Notes: generated by a model not told the origin, from the sequence alone. DNA of 64,000 nucleotides from Cladobotryum mycophilum (GCA_036429605.1 JAVFKD010000002.1:496001-560000), one strand, 5' to 3'; counted from the stretch's first letter, positions 1 to 11,942 are shown. Numbers and translations are program-made.

Positions 1-118
1 GACGCTCGGGGAGGTAGGCAGACAGTCTCGAGGCTACAACACAGCCTGCGGTACCACCACCAACAATAATGTAGTCGAACCCTGAGGCTGCCGAGGAAGG
101 GAGAGTTCGAGTAGTCAT
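1..118 (-). CDS. GMC oxidoreductase, choline oxidase/dehydrogenase-like (N-terminal 39 codons, runs off the window)
   Basis: The minus-strand ATG is at 118-116 and the frame stays open to the window edge. About 14 residues in comes DYIIVGGGTAGCVVASRL, the FAD/ADP-binding dinucleotide fold (GxGxxG type, here GGGTAG) that opens glucose-methanol-choline oxidoreductases. Only this N-terminus is visible, so substrate cannot be read from the protein. The neighbour suggests it: the next gene, divergent at 2865, is betaine-aldehyde-dehydrogenase-like, and fungi are known to pair choline oxidase with that enzyme to turn choline into betaine aldehyde and then glycine betaine. Flavin enzyme family: strong. 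Choline as substrate: inference from context. Other fungal GMC enzymes (alcohol or aryl-alcohol oxidases) share this start motif. Confidence 0.8.
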   Translation of the reverse strand, partial: MTTRTLPSSAASGFDYIIVGGGTAGCVVASRLSAYLPER

Positions 119-2864
119 GGCGATGAGTTGGGATTAGGTGGAAGAGTTGAAGAGGGCAGAGCTGAGGAGTGCTCTGGGTACAGACGTCTTTTAAAGGAAG
201 ATGAGAAGAGAGTTTTCCTGTGCTTCGGGATTTTGAAGAGGACAGCCACAAAGTTTGCTCCTGGATTCTTAGCTTGACACTTGGAGGCTCTTTTATCCTT
301 TATGGAGACGGCCGGAGACGGAGGAAGTCAAGTTTCTCGGTAGGTGCTGGGCTGAACCAGTAGTTCCAAAACACCAGGCCGTCTCATGGAGAGTGTAGAG
401 ACCAACCAACGCCAACAACGCAGACACGGCATGGATACCGACACTGACCAGAACGCCAACGGATAAGGGCGTGAGACTCGCAGAAACGAAAGGATTAGCC
501 CCTTGTGGAAGTTGTGTCGAGCATCTTGCGTCTAACAGCCACACCAAGAGCCCAACCGTTCCAATGGGACCTCGATGAATACTTGGCGATGGTGGAGCCG
601 AGGACATGGCTGGCATCTTCAAAGGACCGAGTCCCACATGGAAAGGATACTGGAAAAATAGAGAAAAATCCTATCAGCACGGGTTGGGTTATCTGACCAC
701 GTTAGTTTGTGTCTGATCTTCAGGGTTTTGCCAGATGCCAGTAGTGCCAAGCCAATCTACCTCGCCGCGTGGTGTATATTGCTGCATGACGTCAAGTGAC
801 CTACGCTGAAATGATAGCTGGTCAACAGAAAAAGGGTAGTCTCGGTTTCTTTCAAAGTCCCTTGGATGTCAGGTCAGGTCATCTCGTTGACATGGTACAG
901 CTTCAGTGTAAGTTGGTTGGTTGGTTGGGTCTAAGCAAAAGTTGGAGGTGGGGGTGGAGCCTTGTGGTGACGATCTCGGCGGGAATACTATATTCCGGAG
1001 TCTTTCTAGAATGTCGATTGGCTAAATCTCATTTTTCGGTAACCTTGGGCGTAATCTAGTGGGGCTTCGAGGGAACGCCTCTGGCTTTAGCAGGCCCCAA
1101 GGCAAGCCTACAGGGTTTATAGGGGATACAGGGGGTGGTTTACAGGGGGTGGTGGGTGGCTTTGGCTGTTCGGTGGTTCCACATGTCTCCACGGGTCAAA
1201 CGACGGTGGGCGATGGACCGGATAGGACTTGGAGGAACGGCTGTCGACGGAATAAGAAAAGAAGATGAAATAAAATAGAATTTGGCGTAGCATTGAGATG
1301 GATCTAGAATCTATGAAATGGGTTGGGGATAAGCAAGCAATGCATACAATAGCAGTAGCAGTAGCTGCAGCTAGATGATGAACATTAGTGGTGATTTGAG
1401 CGGTTCATAGCCCGTTCAGGTGGGTGGTGGGTGTTATCGGGCGTAGGTAACTTTGGGGAGATAAGATCCATCGCCCGTGTTTGTACTTGTACATGCCACC
1501 TACACCAACACATACACCAATACCAATACCAACGCCAACACCAACACCAACACGGTTTTGTCAATGCCTCTTGGATGATTTCCAGTGCCGATGGGGACAT
1601 GGCATGTGATGATTGTCATCTCCAACTATCGTCCATCTCGAGTCAGAGAACTCACATCTTTGCACCTCTTGCAGGGTGTTGACAAGCAATGTTTCATCCA
1701 TTGCAACGCAATAGACCCCACGCCACCGACACCTTGCATAGAGAAAGAAACAAATCGATGTATCACCATGATACCCTACCCAACTGCTTGCAACGAAACG
1801 AATGCGTTCAAGTCACCGGTACCAGACGTGCGGGCTCCTCGTGCGGCGGCGACGGCGTGGGACTCGGTGACGCTACGGGGCTGATCAATGGATCCCTCCA
1901 TTCAATTCTGTGGGACGGGAAATCCTCTTGTTTCTTCCAAAGCAATAGGGCGACGCAGAAACAAAAAACGTGCGCATAAGCTCCGCCTCCGGGAAGACAA
2001 AATGCGTTCTCGTATCTCAGACACGGAAAAGATAGGCTCTTATGGAGTAATAGATGACGAGAACAGGGACCAGGTTCCGACCACAGAAGGGAACCCTAGA
2101 CCAAGATGACCCCATTCATTCCAATCGTTTGTCACGACAACTTGAATGCATGACGCATGCCAGAGGTTGTCGATGTTCTGCCAAGCTGCTGCTAACTCCA
2201 TGCCCCTCCCCAACCCCCTTTACGTTTGCGCCTCCACACCATTTGCTGAACAGTAAACAGCCAACAGTGTATCCTGGGATTACCCAATTCAGACAATAAG
2301 CTGCAATACTTGCACTATTGGTCAACCTGGAATGCGAGAAAAACTGCTAGTTTACAATTCTGCATAGCCTGCAGCGTATCTGTTTGCTCCTTTTAGCAAC
2401 CCGCGACGGCTACACGGCTCATACCAACTTGTCCTAATGATGCCAGTATATGGATGGATCCATGGATACTTTCCTCCCTCCTGGGCACAGTAGCGAACCA
2501 CAAGGCTAACTGTCATCCCGAACCCACAGGAAGCCACCCATCCTAGCTGCCAAACTCAAACTGTACTGGAGCTTCTCCAATTTGGAGCCGTCTGTGTGGA
2601 AACACGTTGATCAATCCTTTCCGCCCTGTCCCTCCCGTTTCAGCTACAAGACGTCACCCGACTTTCGTCCGACTCTTTTCTCTTCTCCCATCTTCGTTCG
2701 ACAAAGGCTTCCAAGGCCGATACCACCCGAGCCTCGACATTGACTTTCTCCAACTTCTAATCCTCCTGTTCCTTTTCACCAGCTCCGAGCTAGTTTATTC
2801 GTCAATCAGCTTCAAACTTCTTTGTGTTTTTCACTAGCCGAAGCCTCACGCTACACCACCAACC
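119..2864. other. Divergent intergenic/promoter region between the GMC oxidoreductase and aldehyde dehydrogenase genes
   Basis: No reading frame here looks like a conserved protein; the frames are short, begin with non-ATG codons or overlap a simple repeat. The last ~230 bp before 2865 are pyrimidine-rich (CT tracts around 2630-2840), as is usual in fungal 5' leaders. The region probably holds both promoters and 5' untranslated leaders. No specific operator could be identified. Confidence 0.6.
1496..1555. repeat. Short ACCAAC/ACCAAT minisatellite
   Basis: About 60 bp made of degenerate six-base units (accaac, accaat, acacca) on the plus strand. It produces artificial Gln/His-rich and Trp/Cys-rich frames on either strand. 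No gene is supported over it. Confidence 0.8.
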
Positions 2865-4391
2865 ATGACCTTCTCCAAGGAAATCCACACGTTCCACTCA
2901 GGCAAAGAACAGAGCCATGGCTCATCAAAACATAGCTTCAAATCAATTGATCCAAGCACTGGAGAGCCTCTTGCTACTGTCTACACCACAGCTCCCTCCC
3001 AGCTCGATGATGCCGTAGCTTCAGCTCACAAGGCATTCGCCGGCTGGTCCCAGACACCTGCTCCTAGGCGAGCTGCGATTCTCCTCCGTGCTGCTGCCAT
3101 CATCCGTGAGCGGCACGATGCCCTCGCCTTGACAGAGACTCTTGACACCGGCAAGGCTTGGTCTGAAACATCTACAGTTGACATTGTCGGCGGTGTTGAT
3201 GTTCTCGAATACTACGCTCACTTGGTCGCCAACAGCCAGCCAGGACAGCATACCAGGCTTCGTTCAGATGCCTATGTTCTAACCAGCTACGAGCCTCTTG
3301 GTGTCTGCGCTGGCATTGGCGCATGGAATTATCCTCTCCAGATTGCTCTCTGGAAGTGTTCGCCCTGTCTAGCCGCGGGTAATTGCATGGTCTACAAACC
3401 CAGTGAAGTCACTCCGCTTCACGCAAATACGTTGGCGCAGATGTTCATCGAAGCGGGCCTTCCCCCCGGCGTCTTTAATGTCGTTTACGGTGACGGCCCC
3501 TCGGTTGGTGCACCCCTGGTAGCCCACCCCGGCATTGCCAAGGTGAGCTTTACAGGTCAGGTCAGCACCGGCAGCAAGGTTGCAAGCGAAGCTGCCAAGG
3601 GTATGAAGGGCGTCACTATGGAACTCGGCGGCAAGAGTCCATTGATCATCCTCCCGGATGCCGATTTAGACGAAGCCGCCGACGTAGCCATGGCGGCCAA
3701 TTTCTATTCCACCGGCCAAGTCTGCACAAACGGAACCCGCGTGTTGATCCCGGATACCATGCTAGAACGTTTGGAGAAGGCACTCGTCAAGCGATGTCGT
3801 GAAGGTATTCGCATGGGCTTGCCCAAGGACCCCAAGACCAATTTTGGTCCTGTTGCCAGCGCAGTTCATCGCGACAAAGTCAACGGGTATATCAAGCACG
3901 GCAAAGAAGTTGATAAGGCTGAGGTCTTGTACGACGGCGCCGTGGACGCACAGAGCAACAAACCTACACCGGGTGGTTTCTGGGTTCCGCCCGTCATCTT
4001 TACCAACTGCAATGACCATATGCGTGTTACGAGTGAGGAGATTTTTGGCCCTGTCATGTGCCTCTTGCCGTACAGGACCCGGGGCCTATCACAGGAGCAG
4101 TGGCTGCCAGAACTGATCCAACGCGCAAACAATACAACTCTGGGTCTCGCTGGCGGTGTGGTTGCTACAGATCTGGGCCTCGCGCAGGACATTGTGCGCC
4201 AGCTCCAATGCGGCATCACCTGGATTAACACGTGGGGAGAATCACCCGCCGAGATGCCAGTCGGTGGATGGAAGATGAGTGGAGTCGGCACCGAAAACGG
4301 CTTTGAAGGAATCAGAGCCTACCAGAGGACGAAGAGCACATTGGTGCAATTGGGCAAGGGAGCCACCTCGGGTCTGTTTGCCAAGTTGTAG
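2865..4391 (+). CDS. Betaine-aldehyde-dehydrogenase-like NAD(P)+-dependent aldehyde dehydrogenase
   Basis: Single exon, 508 residues, the usual length for the ALDH superfamily (about 490-510). It would oxidise an aldehyde to the acid with NAD(P)+. Visible landmarks: the WNYP motif with Asn155 (oxyanion hole), the cofactor-fold segment around VSFTGQVSTGSKV, the general base Glu253 in MELGGKSP, and the catalytic nucleophile Cys287 in GQVCTNGTRV. EEIFGPVMCLLPY and MPVGGWKMSGVGTENG near the C-terminus are also family landmarks. The start ATG follows a CT-rich leader and a good context (accaaccATGacc). Opposite-strand neighbour: a choline-oxidase-like GMC enzyme, which supports betaine aldehyde as substrate and glycine betaine (osmoprotectant, or choline catabolism) as product. 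No targeting peptide or C-terminal peroxisomal tripeptide (ends AKL after LF) can be claimed firmly, though the final AKL does resemble a type-1 peroxisomal signal. Aldehyde dehydrogenase: very sure; betaine aldehyde specificity: likely. Confidence 0.93.
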   Translation: MTFSKEIHTFHSGKEQSHGSSKHSFKSIDPSTGEPLATVYTTAPSQLDDAVASAHKAFAGWSQTPAPRRAAILLRAAAIIRERHDALALTETLDTGKAWSETSTVDIVGGVDVLEYYAHLVANSQPGQHTRLRSDAYVLTSYEPLGVCAGIGAWNYPLQIALWKCSPCLAAGNCMVYKPSEVTPLHANTLAQMFIEAGLPPGVFNVVYGDGPSVGAPLVAHPGIAKVSFTGQVSTGSKVASEAAKGMKGVTMELGGKSPLIILPDADLDEAADVAMAANFYSTGQVCTNGTRVLIPDTMLERLEKALVKRCREGIRMGLPKDPKTNFGPVASAVHRDKVNGYIKHGKEVDKAEVLYDGAVDAQSNKPTPGGFWVPPVIFTNCNDHMRVTSEEIFGPVMCLLPYRTRGLSQEQWLPELIQRANNTTLGLAGGVVATDLGLAQDIVRQLQCGITWINTWGESPAEMPVGGWKMSGVGTENGFEGIRAYQRTKSTLVQLGKGATSGLFAKL

Positions 4392-6513
4392 TTTATCATT
4401 TATGTGTAAGAGGATGTAATATCCAAGTAGCTTTGCGTGTAATAACAACGAACAATAACGGGTTCCTGTTCGTATTCATTACCACATAGAGTACCAATAT
4501 GATACGTATTAAGCTTTCGTTTAGCCAGGAACTGTAGCAGGGATCCGTGGATATTTCATGGTACATGTACGGGGTGGGGGTGTTTGTAGCAATCTCTCCA
4601 TCTCTACATCTCTGACAAACTCTTTCCGACTTGACCCGAGGCTTTATGCAGTGTGAGCAGCCCTTTATCTTGATGACTAGCACAGCTATCTCGGCAGGTT
4701 TCTCTTCTGTCTTTCCCTTGAGCCTTTCTTCCTTATCATTCCACTCCCTATCAAGGTAGCTGAAACCCTTGTCCCTAGATGTATTCTTTCTGGGTGTGGG
4801 TGGGCCAACTGTCGTGGGGTTTCTCGCCACACACACTCTGGGAGGCTTGGCCGGCTTCCCGAATGGAGACGATGGAGCTTCCGGGAGGACCCATTAGCCG
4901 CCGCAAGCTCCCGTTATTGAGGAGGGAGGGGACTGACAAAAGGAAACATGTTAGATCTATCGAACCGTCGAGAAGATGGTGTGGGGGGAGGTTAGGAGCA
5001 CATACCACGCGCTATACTAGTATCTAATAGTTAATCGCTGTGTATATCGGTTGACGTCTGAGTTGATAGACCAGTGGCCCTGCATAGGGTCTCCCGCCGA
5101 GGAGGATGGCCTAGGCGCCTCCCGCGAATATAGTGGAGGGCAGAGATGGCGAGGAAAACGAGCGTCTCCTTCGCCGTCGTCAGACGAGAGCTAGACGATG
5201 TAGATAACGGTATCTAATTGAGTACGGACATGGTTGTTTGCGACGGTACCTAGTAGCCCTGATAATGCCACCATTAGTATTTTGTTTCCCCGAAGATCAA
5301 CATAGTCGTGGCAGATGCAGCCTCACCTGGAGATCGTGAAGCCTCTCAACATGCTACCCTAGAATATTCGACTTTTGAGCCATGTGAATTTCTTAGAGAA
5401 GAATAAGCCTTTTTTGCGTATTAAGCTTGTTTCTGAGACTTTGGACTGACCTTGATGCCATGATCATAATCGACATGGCTCCTCCTGATTGAAGATGCAG
5501 GAATAGATAGGTGAACATCCATTGCGCTGTGATTGTTGAATTCAAACATCCAACACTTGGGCATTTGATAGGGTATTTTGGAGCTGTCTACATGGTATTA
5601 CGTAATCGGAATTTATTTACTTGTGGTGGGGTAAGTTGAAGCGGTTTGGATCAACTTCAAGTTATCAGGGGTTGAGGAACATGCATGCTAATTGAAGTAG
5701 ATATCGTGATCTAATAGAGGTCTATGCATTTCTGATAATAACACAATGCAAGTACTAGAGAGCGACGAGGCTAGTGCTCGTGGAGATGGCCAAGACAACA
5801 GAAATTTCTGTAGAACTCGCAAGAGATGATGCAGATATGCCGTCGCTGTCACGAGGAAACCTTTTCCAACTTGCACGAGGAACAAAAACATGTATTAAGA
5901 ATTGATTTCTCTATATAGAGGAGGCGAAAAGGCCAATGGTAGAAACAAACTGACATGTAGTTTCAATGGTCTTGGAGAGTTGGACAGAGGAGTTGCTCGT
6001 AGACGTGGCGTGGGTCATCACTTTACTTGGGAGAAACAAAACGTCACGAAGAAAAGAGAAAGGATACTTCGAGGGAGCGCATACCATCTCTATGATGTAA
6101 TGTATTAGGGCTCAGTGAGGGTAACGGAGAGCACAAGTCCGAGAATAACCCAAGGGTAGACGCTGTAGTGTCAACTGCCAGTGACCCAGTGCAGGCTCTC
6201 TTTACTGATCTCGATGCCCCTAACCAGCTGCTGCCCACAGGAAAAGGACCAATAAACAAATACTGATTTAAGCGAGCGAACGAACAATCAGTAAGCCCCG
6301 CTTTTTGGAAAAATTCAACTATTTAAGCTCTGTTTCTTCTTGCCTTTTGTTGTGATGGAAATCTCTTCTACAAACACACTTCCTTCTTGGGCAAACATCC
6401 TGGACTACCTACCATCACAGGAAGTATAGGGACTTGCCTTTGCCCTTTTCTTTTTGCTCTTCATCTGTTTCAATCAATCAATCACTTGTCCTCAACTCAA
6501 CTCCTCATCTGCC
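4392..6513. other. Intergenic region, no supported gene
   Basis: 2.1 kb with only short, composition-driven frames on both strands and no RNA gene that I could recognise. The last 200 bp look like the promoter and leader of the 6514 gene: a TATA-like tatttaag at about 6320 followed by a CT-rich stretch and CAATCAATCAATCA just before the ATG. Confidence 0.5.
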
Positions 6514-7357
6514 ATGACGATGTTGGTCCAAATCGATGGCCCTCCCTCCCCTGGAGTCGCGATGATGACCGATCTGCAGGGTCAGGGAGCTCAACCCGAT
6601 GCCAGCGAGATCCTGGTCCGCCCTCGTGCCGAAGACGTTGATCTGGACAACCCAACTCATCCCGAGGTCTAGACAGCCCGCGGTGATGGAGGTTTGTCTC
6701 TTGAAGCCATGTATCTTCTCGAGGCAAGGCATTTTGCTACCATGGATCTGCAGGTATGAAGACCTTAGGGCAGTAAAACGAGCATAAGAATGAACTAATA
6801 TTTGTCTTGTTTCTCAATTATAGGAAAGACGCGAGCCGCAGCATACCGAGGTGGCAACTCTTGTCGCCCGTATGGAAGCTCTAGTTTACGAGTTCATGTC
6901 CACCAAGGACACGAAGAAGCTCAGCAACGAGGTTCTCGACCTCATCTCAGACCCCATGTATGGCGGTGATGAGGATATAGATGATCATAGGGGTGATTCG
7001 CTTGGCTTCCGGATGAACTGGGCTAAATCAACTATCCAGATGCTGGTTCATGAAGCTGCGACCAATCCTGCCAACAAGGCCTTGGATGCCTTTGGCCCCA
7101 AGGCTACCCGACCTGCCATCGCGTACCACGCGGCTAAACACGGCAACATCTTTTTAACCTCGCTGGACTATTGGTGCCGTACGAACAACATCTCTGCCAG
7201 TCAGTATGCAGTCCTCTACCGTGTCATCATGCGAGTCAAGGATGAAGGCAAGCAGGTCCTGGATGTTCTCCCCAGCGACCTTGATTCGCTCAACGCCTTG
7301 GCCAAGAAGACTCCGATTGTTGAGCAGCCTCCCCTGAAGAAGCAGGGCACCAAGTAA
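6514..7357 (+). CDS. Unknown protein of about 257 residues, two exons, with an in-frame TAG
   Basis: Exon 1 6514-6753, intron 6754-6823 (donor GTATGA, acceptor TTATAG), exon 2 6824-7357; the junction is phase 0. Exon 1 contains an in-frame TAG at 6670-6672 (codon 53). Coding sense clearly continues after it in the same frame (GLSLEAMYLLEARHFATMDL) and runs into exon 2, so the stop lies inside the gene, not at its end. A CAG or TGG ancestor would need one transition. No good donor/acceptor pair removes the TAG. If translation starts again, ATG 6709 or 6742 would give a shorter protein. The protein is mostly helical-looking, acidic around residues 125-145 (GGDEDIDDHRGD), with a basic tail (PPLKKQGTK). 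No family recognised. The region just before it is promoter-like. Either a recent nonsense allele or an unusual splice form. Confidence 0.6.
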
Positions 7358-9277
7358 GCGCACAATGCTCGCATCCTCCACTTCAGCTTCATTGAAGGTT
7401 TCAAGGATTTGGAGGATTACAACGTGGTATTGGGGGTGAATGGACGACAGGGACATGTTTGTGGACAGGTACAGCTTTTGCAATGGTTTTTATTTCTGAG
7501 TGAGAAGGGCTACTTGGTGTCTGCGCGTAGCGTGGATACGGCGGCTATGTAGCCATTTGGGGATGACAGTTTAGGCAGAGAATGCAAAGCAAATAACCTG
7601 TAACTTTGACTTGCCCCTTTGCGTGATACTGGATGGATGTGACTCAATATGAGTTTTGCTGCTGTAGAGCTTATGAGTCATGTTGGATGACTGCCACCTT
7701 ATGAGGAGCCAATTTTCTCATCTTGGAATGAAATAAAAATGAGAAGCACCGCTAGATAATCCTCAGTGTAAGCAACACAAATCTCCAAACCATCGTTTTT
7801 GAATAATTGGAGCACGGCAAAGACAATTATGAAGATGAAGTGCATGATATATATGAGTATGACGCTGCATTCAGAAGCATGAACGATCACCATGTTCAAA
7901 AGTGGTTCTGTAATTACCAGGTGACTAGATATCTAGAGGAATCATACCGTTTAATTTGTGGCCCAGCTAGGCACGTACGGAAGATGGCAGAGACTCGACG
8001 TTGTAGAGTGGAATGGTTAGGCTGGGACCGTCTCGGAGCCAGTTACCGTACTGCTGAAGATTTACTCTATTACGTGATAGCAAGTCCTTGTTGGATACTT
8101 GATGAAGGGGCTTCTTGCTATCCTGAGCTACATGAGCTATTACCCTATTATTAAGCGCCTCTTCATGCGTAGTAGGAGAATATGGGATCTAATTTGCAGC
8201 GATCCCAAGAGTCAAAATGGACCGAGGTGTCCAAGGACTGATGAAAGGCGTGGAGAATCTGATCTGGACCGGCACGTCCAACCATAGCCTCCATATGAGT
8301 CTATTCGGAGCGCGGGTGCCGTGTAGCGGGGAGGCTAGATGTGTCGAGATTTTTTATGAGTATGTAATAGCGGAGATATGGCGCTTCTTCGTGGGAAAAT
8401 GACACAATGTGTGTGCCATTGTAGGTGATGCTGCTCCACACATTTCGCTGTTTGAACTCTTGCCGTTTGCTGTGAGAGACTATTAGTCATTGCCTGATCA
8501 TTCATACACCAGCGATGTAATCTGGATACTCGAGAAGACCAATGACCCGCTGCAGCGGTAGAGGAACCTGCTCCCAAATCCTTGGAGGTTTCGTTTTGGA
8601 TGGGGAGTTGGACTCTCGTGTTCGGGGGCTTGCGGTTGCATTTGGTGGGTATCTTGTGTCGCTCATCATTGATAGATGGTGATTTGGCCTCTATGATTGT
8701 GAATATGACTGTATGAACCCTTTCGAAAGCCGCGATGATACGGTGGTTGAGTGGTGAGGAGCTATTGACAAGGATGGGCTGTTTCTACCCACCTCATATA
8801 GCAACGTTAGCAAGCAGAAGACAGAAAAGGGATAGGAACTTGAAAACTAAGATGTATGTTGGCAGTTGGATTGCACATTGAACCAAGAGTAATAAGACAG
8901 ATATCTGTATCTCAAGGGAGTGGCAGTAGAGCTTCGAGAGACGTTATATCATTCCGAGGGCAATGTCGTCTTAACTTTGTGGGGATCTGTGGAACGTCGT
9001 AAAGAAAGGAGAGACATGATGGAATTGAAAACGAGAAAAACCAACAAATAGGTATCAAGACCAAATGTAGAATGAAAGATGAAAAGCCGTCCGGCTCATA
9101 ACCCCCAGAGTTACTAGTCAAATACAAACAGGGACTTGCAGCCAGGAAAGCGATCTTTGGCTGGCCACGTGACCTACAAAACATGCATGGAAGCTTGAGT
9201 GATAAGTCTCAGGCAGCCTTACTAAATGCTCCAAAATACAAAATTGTCCATACTCTTTTATTGATCTTTCATCTCGG
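7358..9277. other. Intergenic region, no supported gene
   Basis: 1.9 kb without a convincing gene. A 115-residue frame at 7807-8154 begins at TTG and shows no family motif. The sequence is of normal base composition up to about 9.2 kb and then becomes A+T-rich as the decayed copy of gene D begins. Confidence 0.5.
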
Positions 9278-9845
9278 TCAATTTTTTTATTCCTAGCACT
9301 TTGCCTACAACGCATCTCTTTCCTTCTTTACCATGAAATTATTCTAATGGCTGTTCTTATTATTCCTCTCTTACTTATCCTGCATTATTTAACGCCTCTA
9401 TCCACGATACTTGGTCTGTATCCTGAACCCTACACCAAGCGTATGTAAATAACTGTATTAAAGTAGATTGTGATACCTTAGGCTATATTGACATTCAAAA
9501 GATCATATTGCTTTAACTAATACTATTAGATGACCAATTGCACAAACTCCAAGATACTAAAGATAAACCCGGTATTGCAGCTCTTTGACCGTACGTTATA
9601 AGAAAGCGTTACGGCAGTAACACACTATACGCCTCGATCCAGCAACCGGAATACTTGCTCAAGCTTATAGAGAGGGACTTAATAGTCTATTATATATAAG
9701 CCGGTATATTAAATAAAATAATAGAGGTTAAAATATAATAAAGGAATATATAACATACTTTATCAGCGAGTGGCATATATTAGCGAGTAGTATACCTTCT
9801 ACTTATAACTTATATAAACTATTTAATTATACTATAAAATATTAA
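9278..9845 (+). pseudogene. Decayed copy of the promoter and 5' half of gene D (original at 48690-49260)
   Basis: This stretch aligns without rearrangement to 48690-49260: upstream landmarks (aacgcctctatccacgatac, the same as gacgcctttcatccacgaca at 48.8 kb), the start codon (ATG at 9530 versus 48937) and the first coding bases (CAAACTCCAA, CTCGATCCAGCAAC, GCTCAAGCTT) all match. Differences are mostly G-to-A and C-to-T, and become denser rightward until the copy dissolves into the A+T-rich block at about 9.84 kb. In-frame stops are present. It is therefore a second copy of D that has been mutated in the manner of RIP; the right-hand part is either lost or unrecognisable. It marks the left edge of the transposon block. 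Confidence 0.8.
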
Positions 9846-10204
9846 ATAATAACTAAAATACTATTAAGATTTAATAAATTAGATATTTCTATGGCTTTTT
9901 TATAAGTTTATATATTATGCTTAAGTTTATTATAATTACTATAGTATAAAATATTTATTTAGTTTAACTTTTATTAACTATTATTTTAATAATTTTTATT
10001 TTATTTATTTATTTAAATTCTTTTAATTTATTAAATTTTATATATTTTAAATAATAAAAAAACCTTTAAATTATATATAATTCTTTTATTTTTATATATT
10101 TATTTAATATTTTATTTATTATATAAAAGTTTTATATTTATAAAACTTTTTAAAATTATAATTATTATATTTTAAAAAAAGGTTTTTATTATAAATTTAA
10201 TTTT

Positions 10205-11905
10205 ATTAAAATTATAAAAATACTACTAAAAATAGTAATTTAAATAATTAAATAAAAAGCTTATAAGGTTAAGTAAGATTAATTATATTATAACACTTAG
10301 GTTTAATAAGTATAAGAGTTATACATTATAATCTATAAATATAAGCCTATTAAGACTTTAATATTATATAAAATATATATATTTAATGCTTTATTTAATA
10401 ATTCTATTAGAATTATTCTTTTTAATAATAATTATTTTTAGTTTATTATTTTAATTATTTAAATAATAATATTTTACTTTAATAAACTTATATTATATAT
10501 TCATAGATTTTTATTATTTTATTATTATGTTTCTTTTTAATTTTAATTATTATGTATTATTATATTTATTTAGATTAATTTCTTTATGAATTATTTAATA
10601 TTTATTTATTATAAATAATATAATAATTATAATATTTTTTATTAATAATAAATTGTTTTTTTATTTTTTTTATTATTATTAATATTTTAATTTAAAATTT
10701 TAATTAATTTATAATAGATAAACTCTTTTTTTATAAAAAATATATTTATAGTTTTTTATTTAGTTTTCTTTTATTATAAATTATTAACTTTTTAATAATT
10801 TTTATTAGTTTCCATTTTAACTTTTATAAAATTAATTTAATTAAATAATATAAAATTAAAATTATAAATAAAAGAATTTATAGATTTAAAAAAATATATA
10901 ATTATTTTATTTATTTATTATTAATATAAACTAGACTATTTAGTTAATTATTTTTTAAGATATTTAAAATACCTTTTAAAAGATAATAATTAAAAACTAT
11001 AATAACCCGATCTTACACTTATATTATCTATAGAACTAGACCCACTTTTAATAATACTTATATAAGCTATTATTAATAAAACTTATATTATAATAATTAT
11101 AAAATATAGTTTTTATTAAAGTATTTTATAAATAAAGTATTATAATAAAACTATAATAGTTATTATTAATAGAATTTATTATTTAAAATAAAAATAAAAT
11201 ATTTATATTTTAATAATTCTTTTAAATTTATATTTTTTTATTTAAAAAATATTTATATTTTTATTTTTATTTATATTTAAGTTTTTAAATTTTTAATCTA
11301 TATTTTTATTATTAAATCTAATTATAACTAAAAAAGTTTAGTTTTATATATAATATTTTAATATATAATTATTTTTATATTTTTTAAAATATTAATTATA
11401 TATATTTAATTATAATTATAATTTAATTAATTAAATATTTAAGATTTAATAAATCTTTATTAATATTTTTTTAACTTAAAATCTTTAATCTTTTAATAAT
11501 ACTATATTAAACTATTTATATATTTAAATTTTATAATAGTATTTTATTTAATTCTTTTAATATATTAAATTAAGAATTATTTATTATATTATTATAAATC
11601 TTTTTATAATTTCTGTATAATCTTTTATTTATAATACTTTTATTTTTATAATTAAATTATTTTTATAATATATTTATAAAAGATTTATTTTTAAATAAGA
11701 AATAATAGGATTATTAAACAAAGCAATAAGTATATATACCTTATATAATACTAAGGTTTTAAAAGGCTTATATTTATAAATTATGATATATAACTCTTAG
11801 ACTTATTAAACTTAAGTTTTATAATATAATTAAATTTATTTAATTTTATATATTTTTTATTTAATTATTTAAATTATTACTTTTTAATAATAATTATTAA
11901 GCTTT
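10205..11905. repeat. Long inverted repeat (arms about 10205-10412 and 11697-11905)
   Basis: The left arm contains cacttaggtttaataagtat and ctataaatataagcct; the right arm carries the reverse complement of the same text (aggcttatatttataaatta, acttattaaacttaag), and the match extends about 200 bp on each side with transition differences. The 1.3 kb between is A+T-rich and includes the LTR end fragment at 10998-11068. Could be the terminal inverted repeats of a degraded DNA transposon of about 1.7 kb or two inverted copies of another repeat. No coding relic seen. Confidence 0.65.
10998..11068 (+). repeat. Gypsy LTR terminal fragment
   Basis: About 70 bp matching the first 70 bp of the solo LTR at 33603 in the same orientation (shared text ctatagaactagacccactt), starting exactly at the LTR terminus. 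It diverges after about 11068, so only the tip of an LTR is present. Confidence 0.75.
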
Positions 11906-11942
11906 TATTATAATTATTTAAAAAATTATAATAATTAATATT

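Noticed and set aside
1431..1682. Gln/His-rich frame, and Trp/Cys-rich frame opposite
   Set aside because: Both are products of the ACCAAC minisatellite.
7807..8154. 115-residue plus-strand frame
   Set aside because: Starts at TTG, no family motif, no promoter or intron evidence. Could be a relic but cannot be supported.
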